Below, piece by piece: positions 60,836-64,000 of a stretch of DNA of 64,000 nucleotides. Source of the stretch: Amycolatopsis dendrobii (GTDB lineage: Bacteria > Actinomycetota > Actinomycetes > Mycobacteriales > Pseudonocardiaceae). The notes under the pieces were generated by a model. That model searched no databases. It worked only from the letters and a program-made list of their open reading frames with translations, and had not been told where the DNA came from. The stretch lies in assembly GCF_014145675.1 (NCBI RefSeq), contig NZ_JACGZW010000001.1:1-64000 (forward strand), in the 5' to 3' direction. Position numbers and translations under genes: made by a program. The number at the start of each line of letters is the position of its first letter. Positions within the stretch are counted from its first letter, which is position 1.

Positions 60836-61861
60836 TCAAGCGCGCGGGAACTCCGCCCGAACGCCGAGAAGCCGCACCGGTTTGCCGAAGGCGAAGCGGC
60901 CCAGCAGGTCTTGCGCCGCCGCGGCGAGCACGGCCGGATCCGAGGACGGTGCGGGGAGCGTCACGCTGTGGGTGTGGGTGAGGAACGGCGCGAATCGCAC
61001 CTTGACCGCCACCCGCGCCGCAGGACGTCCCTCGTCGGCGACGTCCTGCGCGACGCGTCGGGCGAGGGCCGCGGTCTCGCTCGCGATGGCGTCGGGGTCG
61101 GTGAGGTCTTGCTGGAATGTCGTTTCCCTGCTTCGGGAACGCGCGACGTACGGAGTCGCGCTCACCTCGGCGTCGCCGATTCCGCCTGCCAGCAGGCGAT
61201 ACCACGGCCCCAGCTTCGGCCCGAACCGCGCGGCGAGCGCGTCCGGGTCGGCCGCGGCGAGGCCGAGAATGGTGGAGTACCCGGCCTCGGCGAGTTTCTT
61301 CGCGGTTTTCCGGCCGATTCCCCACAGCGCGTCGGTGGGCCTTTCCGCCATGACGTCCCACCAGTTTTCCTGGGTGAGCCGGTAAATTCCGGCCGGTTTC
61401 GCGAAACCGGTGGCGAGTTTGGCGCGGAGCTTGTTGTCGCCGATTCCGACCGACGACGAGAGCCCGGTTTCCTCCTCGACGCCGCGCCGGATTTCCGCGG
61501 CGAGCGCTTCGGGATCGCCGGCGGTCGCGCCGAGGAAGGCTTCGTCCCAGCCGAGCACCTCGACGACCACCGGGAATTCCCGCAGCCGGGCCATGACGCG
61601 GTCGGAGACCTCCTGGTAGGCCGGGGCGTCGACGGGGAGGAGGACGGCGTCCGGGCAGCGTTTGACGGCCAGCCGCAGCGGCATCCCGGAATCGACGCCG
61701 AACTCGCGCGCCTCGTAGGACGCGGTCGCCACGACGGCGCGCTCGGCCGGATCGCCGTTCCCGCCGACGATCACCGGCCGCCCCCGCAGCTCCGGCCGCC
61801 GCGCCACCTCGACGGCGGCGATGAACTGGTCGAGATCGACGTGCAGCACCCAGTCGGACAC
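60836..61861 (-). CDS. dinB: Y-family DNA polymerase, DinB2-like
   Basis: A 341-residue translesion polymerase without proofreading. Catalytic motif VLHVDLDQFIAAVEVARRPE holds the first acidic residues (Asp9) and, where the aromatic steric gate normally sits, Ile14. GWDEAFLGA carries the second catalytic Asp/Glu pair. The thumb helix-hairpin-helix is LWGIGRKTAKKLAEAGYSTI and the little-finger domain ends at LLGVRAEFPRA. GTG at 61861 begins just before the motif; the frame is open 12 codons further. No LexA box was seen ahead of it. Confidence 0.92.
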   Translation of the reverse strand: MSDWVLHVDLDQFIAAVEVARRPELRGRPVIVGGNGDPAERAVVATASYEAREFGVDSGMPLRLAVKRCPDAVLLPVDAPAYQEVSDRVMARLREFPVVVEVLGWDEAFLGATAGDPEALAAEIRRGVEEETGLSSSVGIGDNKLRAKLATGFAKPAGIYRLTQENWWDVMAERPTDALWGIGRKTAKKLAEAGYSTILGLAAADPDALAARFGPKLGPWYRLLAGGIGDAEVSATPYVARSRSRETTFQQDLTDPDAIASETAALARRVAQDVADEGRPAARVAVKVRFAPFLTHTHSVTLPAPSSDPAVLAAAAQDLLGRFAFGKPVRLLGVRAEFPRA

Positions 61862-61913
61862 CGGACCAGTGTGCGGTGCGCGGGGCGGGCGGCGCATCCG
61901 GAGGGCGCTGGGG

Positions 61914-61957
61914 TCGTGAGCGGCGATCCCGGTTCTAACCGGGATCGCCGCTCACGA
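61914..61957. terminator. 21-bp perfect hairpin between DUF3040 and dinB
   Basis: Bases 61914-61934 and 61937-61957 are perfect reverse complements around CT, with core GTGAGCGGCGATCCCGG. It lies five bases past the DUF3040 stop and 53 bp before the dinB start, so it should end the upstream transcript and insulate dinB. No T run follows. Confidence 0.8.
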
Positions 61958-61962
61958 GCCGG

Positions 61963-62226
61963 TCACCCGCGGCAGCGGGCGACGTGCGCCGCCACCCCGC
62001 CCGCCGCGGCGAACAGGGCGCACACGGTGAGCGCGGGGCTCGACCCGGCGATGCCGGCGACGAGGAGGCCGCACGCGGCGACGTCCAGCAGGATCGCGAA
62101 GGCGGTCAGCAGCGCGGCGGAGCGGGCCGGTTTGCCGCGGCGCAGGGCGGCGGCCAGTTCCGGGTCGCTGGTTTCGAACCAGCGCTCGATCTTGTCCAGC
62201 TCGACGCGTTCGTGGTGACTGAGCAT
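61963..62226 (-). CDS. DUF3040 family small membrane protein
   Basis: 87 residues. The family opening MLSHHERVELDKIERWFETS is intact, followed by DPELAAALRRGKP and two hydrophobic helices (AALLTAFAILLDVAACGLLV, ALTVCALFAAAGGVAAHVA). AAGGAGA lies five bases before the ATG. DUF3040 is an actinobacterial family of unknown function. Confidence 0.9.
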   Translation of the reverse strand: MLSHHERVELDKIERWFETSDPELAAALRRGKPARSAALLTAFAILLDVAACGLLVAGIAGSSPALTVCALFAAAGGVAAHVARCRG

Positions 62227-62396
62227 GGAGGTCTCCTTCGGCGGCCCGCGTGCCGTCTCGGAGGAAGTACCCGGCCCGTCGCCTGGTGAACCGCGTCACC
62301 CTCGATTCACCCGACTGCCCGAACCCCGCGCGAAACCGGGCGTTTCCGGTCACGGTGCGCTGTCGGCCGGACCGTCCACAAAGGTCTCCACAAAGG

Positions 62397-63161
62397 TCAC
62401 GGAGCGCAAGCGGGCTCCGGTCCGGAATAACCCTCCCGGGACGAATCGTCGATGCCGACCTCGCACGGGATCGACGGATCCACGCGATTGCCTTCGACGC
62501 GCGCGCCGGTGGAGCGGATCGCCAAGCCGATCGCGTGGTCCGGGCCCGCCGCGAAGGTGTTGCCGGTGATGGCGGCCTGCTGGACGTCCTCGAACATCAG
62601 CGTCTGCGAGGCGACGAGTGTTTCGCAGAAATTGTCCTTGACCAGGAAATCGGTGGTGTGGCCCTTTCCGTCGCCCTCGCCGTCGTTCGGGCCTTCCGCC
62701 ATCAGGCACATGTTGTCGATTTTCTCGCAGCGGTTTCCTTCGATCCGGACGTGGTTGCTCGGCGGGCTGTCGCTGGAGAACGTCTGCATGCAGTCGGCGT
62801 GCGCGCCGTCGCGGTTCGACGTCTGGCTGATCGTGTTGTGCTCGATGGCGATGTAGTCGCCGAAGAACCGGATGCCGTCGCCGTCCCCGCCTTGCGGGGC
62901 GGTGATCCTGGTGTTCTTCAGCGTGACGTGGTTGCCGCGGATTTCGACGCCGGGCGCGGACGGTCTTTCGAGGGTGAATCCGTCGACGACGACCCAGTCG
63001 GCGTCGATGTCGATGCCGGGGACCGATCTCCCGCCGCCGGAATACACCCGCGGGTGGTCCGGGGTGCCGCCGGCGGTGATGTGCAGCCGGGAACCGGCGT
63101 GCGCGGGCGGAGCGAAGGCGACGGCCAGTACCGCGGCGGCGGCCAGGACGCGGGTGCGCAT
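62397..63161 (-). CDS. Secreted right-handed parallel beta-helix protein
   Basis: 254 residues with a signal peptide ending PPAHAGS. The body shows repeated beta-helix coils: DWVVVDGFTLERPSAPGVEI, NHVTLKNTRITAPQ, DYIAIEHNTISQTSNRDGAH, NHVRIEGNRCEKIDNMCLMA, TDFLVKDNFCETLV and AAITGNTFAAGPDHAIGLAI. Two or three Cys pairs may be disulfides. Related folds are polysaccharide lyases and epimerases, but an active site is not evident, and the helix is short. GGAGA three bases before the ATG. Confidence 0.82.
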   Translation of the reverse strand: MRTRVLAAAAVLAVAFAPPAHAGSRLHITAGGTPDHPRVYSGGGRSVPGIDIDADWVVVDGFTLERPSAPGVEIRGNHVTLKNTRITAPQGGDGDGIRFFGDYIAIEHNTISQTSNRDGAHADCMQTFSSDSPPSNHVRIEGNRCEKIDNMCLMAEGPNDGEGDGKGHTTDFLVKDNFCETLVASQTLMFEDVQQAAITGNTFAAGPDHAIGLAIRSTGARVEGNRVDPSIPCEVGIDDSSREGYSGPEPACAP

Positions 63162-63313
63162 GGGTCTCCTCTTTTTCGCTCGGACGGGGGACGCGGCGAA
63201 GATAGGGCCGGACGGCGGGAGGGGTCCCGGGCCGCTTTCTGCGGACGTGCGCGATGCAGTATCGTTACTGCGAGTTACCTCACAGGGGTCGGACCACGCC
63301 GAGGGGAGCGTCG

Positions 63314-64000
63314 GTGCACGCGGACCAGCTCATCGCGGACCGGTACCGGCTGCTGGAGCGCGTCGGCAGCGGCGGCATGGGCGTCGTCTGGCGGGCGCAC
63401 GACGACCGGCTCGGCCGGGAGGTGGCGCTCAAGCAGGCCCGGCTGTCCGACGTGGTGAGCGGGCGGACGCTGCGCCGCGAGGCCCGGCTGGCGGCCGGCG
63501 TGCTGCACCCGAACGTGGTCACCTTCTTCGACGTCGCCGCCGACGGGGACGAGCTGTGGCTGGTGATGGAGTACGTTTCCTCGCGCAGCCTCGCCGAAAT
63601 CCTCGCCGCGGAAGGAAGACTGCCCGCGCGGACGGTCGCCGAGATCGGCGTGCAGATCGCGGCTGCGCTCGGCGCGGTGCACGGGCACGGCATCGTGCAC
63701 CGCGACGTCAAGCCGGGCAACGTCCTGATCGCCTCGGACGGCCGTGCGAAGCTCACCGATTTCGGCATCTCCCGTTCGGTCCGCACGGACGAGACGGTCA
63801 CCGATTCGCCGCTCATCGGCGGCACGCCGGACTACCTCGCCCCGGAGGTCGCGCAAGGGCATCCGCCCACCGCGGCGTCGGATGTCTTTTCCCTGGGGGC
63901 AACGCTCTTCGCCGCGGTCGAGGGCACGCCGCCGTTCTCCGGCGGGAACGAGTACGCCACCATCCGCCGGGTCGCCGAGGGCGCGGTGCCGCGCGCGCGG
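63314..64000 (+). CDS. Serine/threonine protein kinase, 5' part (runs off the window)
   Basis: The first 229 codons of a Hanks-type kinase of the actinobacterial PknB class. Glycine loop ERVGSGGMGVVWRAHDD, Lys in EVALKQA, catalytic HGIVHRDVKPGNVLI, DFGIS, activation segment with IGGTPDYLAPEVAQG, and SLGATLFAAVEGTPPFSG are intact. GTG at 63314 with GGGGAG five bases ahead. The juxtamembrane and sensor parts lie beyond base 64000. Divergent from the secreted beta-helix gene. Confidence 0.93.
   Translation, partial: MHADQLIADRYRLLERVGSGGMGVVWRAHDDRLGREVALKQARLSDVVSGRTLRREARLAAGVLHPNVVTFFDVAADGDELWLVMEYVSSRSLAEILAAEGRLPARTVAEIGVQIAAALGAVHGHGIVHRDVKPGNVLIASDGRAKLTDFGISRSVRTDETVTDSPLIGGTPDYLAPEVAQGHPPTAASDVFSLGATLFAAVEGTPPFSGGNEYATIRRVAEGAVPRAR

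Noticed and set aside
1..64000. tRNA, rRNA or prophage genes
   Set aside because: No cloverleaf-like sequence, rRNA signature, integrase or phage structural gene was recognised by eye; a tRNA scan would settle it.

Overview
The window is very GC-rich double-stranded bacterial chromosome with GTG starts, Shine-Dalgarno sites of the GGAGG type and many four-base ATGA/GTGA gene overlaps. The conserved block pdxS/pdxT, yebC, ruvCAB, yajC, secD, secF, apt, rel, together with Ku, DUF3040, SPW-repeat, DUF4262 and YibE/F proteins, points to an actinobacterium. A member of the Pseudonocardiaceae such as Amycolatopsis is my best guess from general knowledge; no species can be named from this sequence alone.

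Left part (1-16 kb): a carbohydrate-use island, nearly all on the minus strand. One long operon runs from a lipoprotein binding protein through two permeases, an ATPase of the MsmK/UgpC type and a DUF5107 protein to a DeoR-type regulator. It faces a secreted propeller/ricin-B protein on the plus strand. Next comes a secreted GH31 glycosidase, then a tightly overlapping four-gene operon: SIS-domain (AgaS-like) protein, ROK kinase, PfkB kinase and class II aldolase. Together these could import an aminosugar or galactoside, phosphorylate and isomerise it, phosphorylate it again and split it into triose phosphates, a tagatose-6-phosphate-like route.

16-22.6 kb is an accessory patch: alpha/beta hydrolase, AraC regulator, DUF6010 protein, L-lactate dehydrogenase and an NB-ARC/TPR (STAND) ATPase of lower GC content flanked by about 1.1 kb without convincing genes.

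22.6-36.2 kb is core genome: pyridoxal-5-phosphate synthase (pdxS and pdxT divergent, with AAGTGG repeats between them), yebC with a duplicated tail, DUF4262 and cupin genes, SOS-boxed ruvCAB, the SecDF-YajC translocase accessory complex, apt and the bifunctional (p)ppGpp enzyme rel. The apt-rel gap holds two elaborate palindromic repeats.

36.2-43 kb: a mixed insertion (DUF1304, a frameshifted cupin, LuxR regulator, enoyl-CoA hydratase, acetyltransferase-like protein, class IV aminotransferase) separates rel from the peptidyl-prolyl isomerase and metallo-beta-lactamase-fold genes that often lie close to it.

43-64 kb: YibE/F membrane protein, a GlxA-type regulator facing a DJ-1/PfpI protein, STAS, SPW and SRPBCC proteins, quinone-dependent pyruvate dehydrogenase poxB, a TetR gene with two ABC exporter half-transporters, VOC proteins (one intact, one broken), Ku, a Cys-rich small protein, S-adenosylhomocysteinase, a methyltransferase, a DinB2-like polymerase with an aliphatic steric-gate residue, DUF3040, a secreted beta-helix protein and the 5' part of a Ser/Thr protein kinase.

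The most unusual non-coding signal is a 199-bp structured repeat found twice in opposite orientation (33535-33733 and 50271-50469). Its 24-bp hairpin is perfect in both copies although the arm sequences differ, so the changes are compensatory. A second family of hairpins with GTGAGGGGAACCC arms marks the ends of convergent genes.
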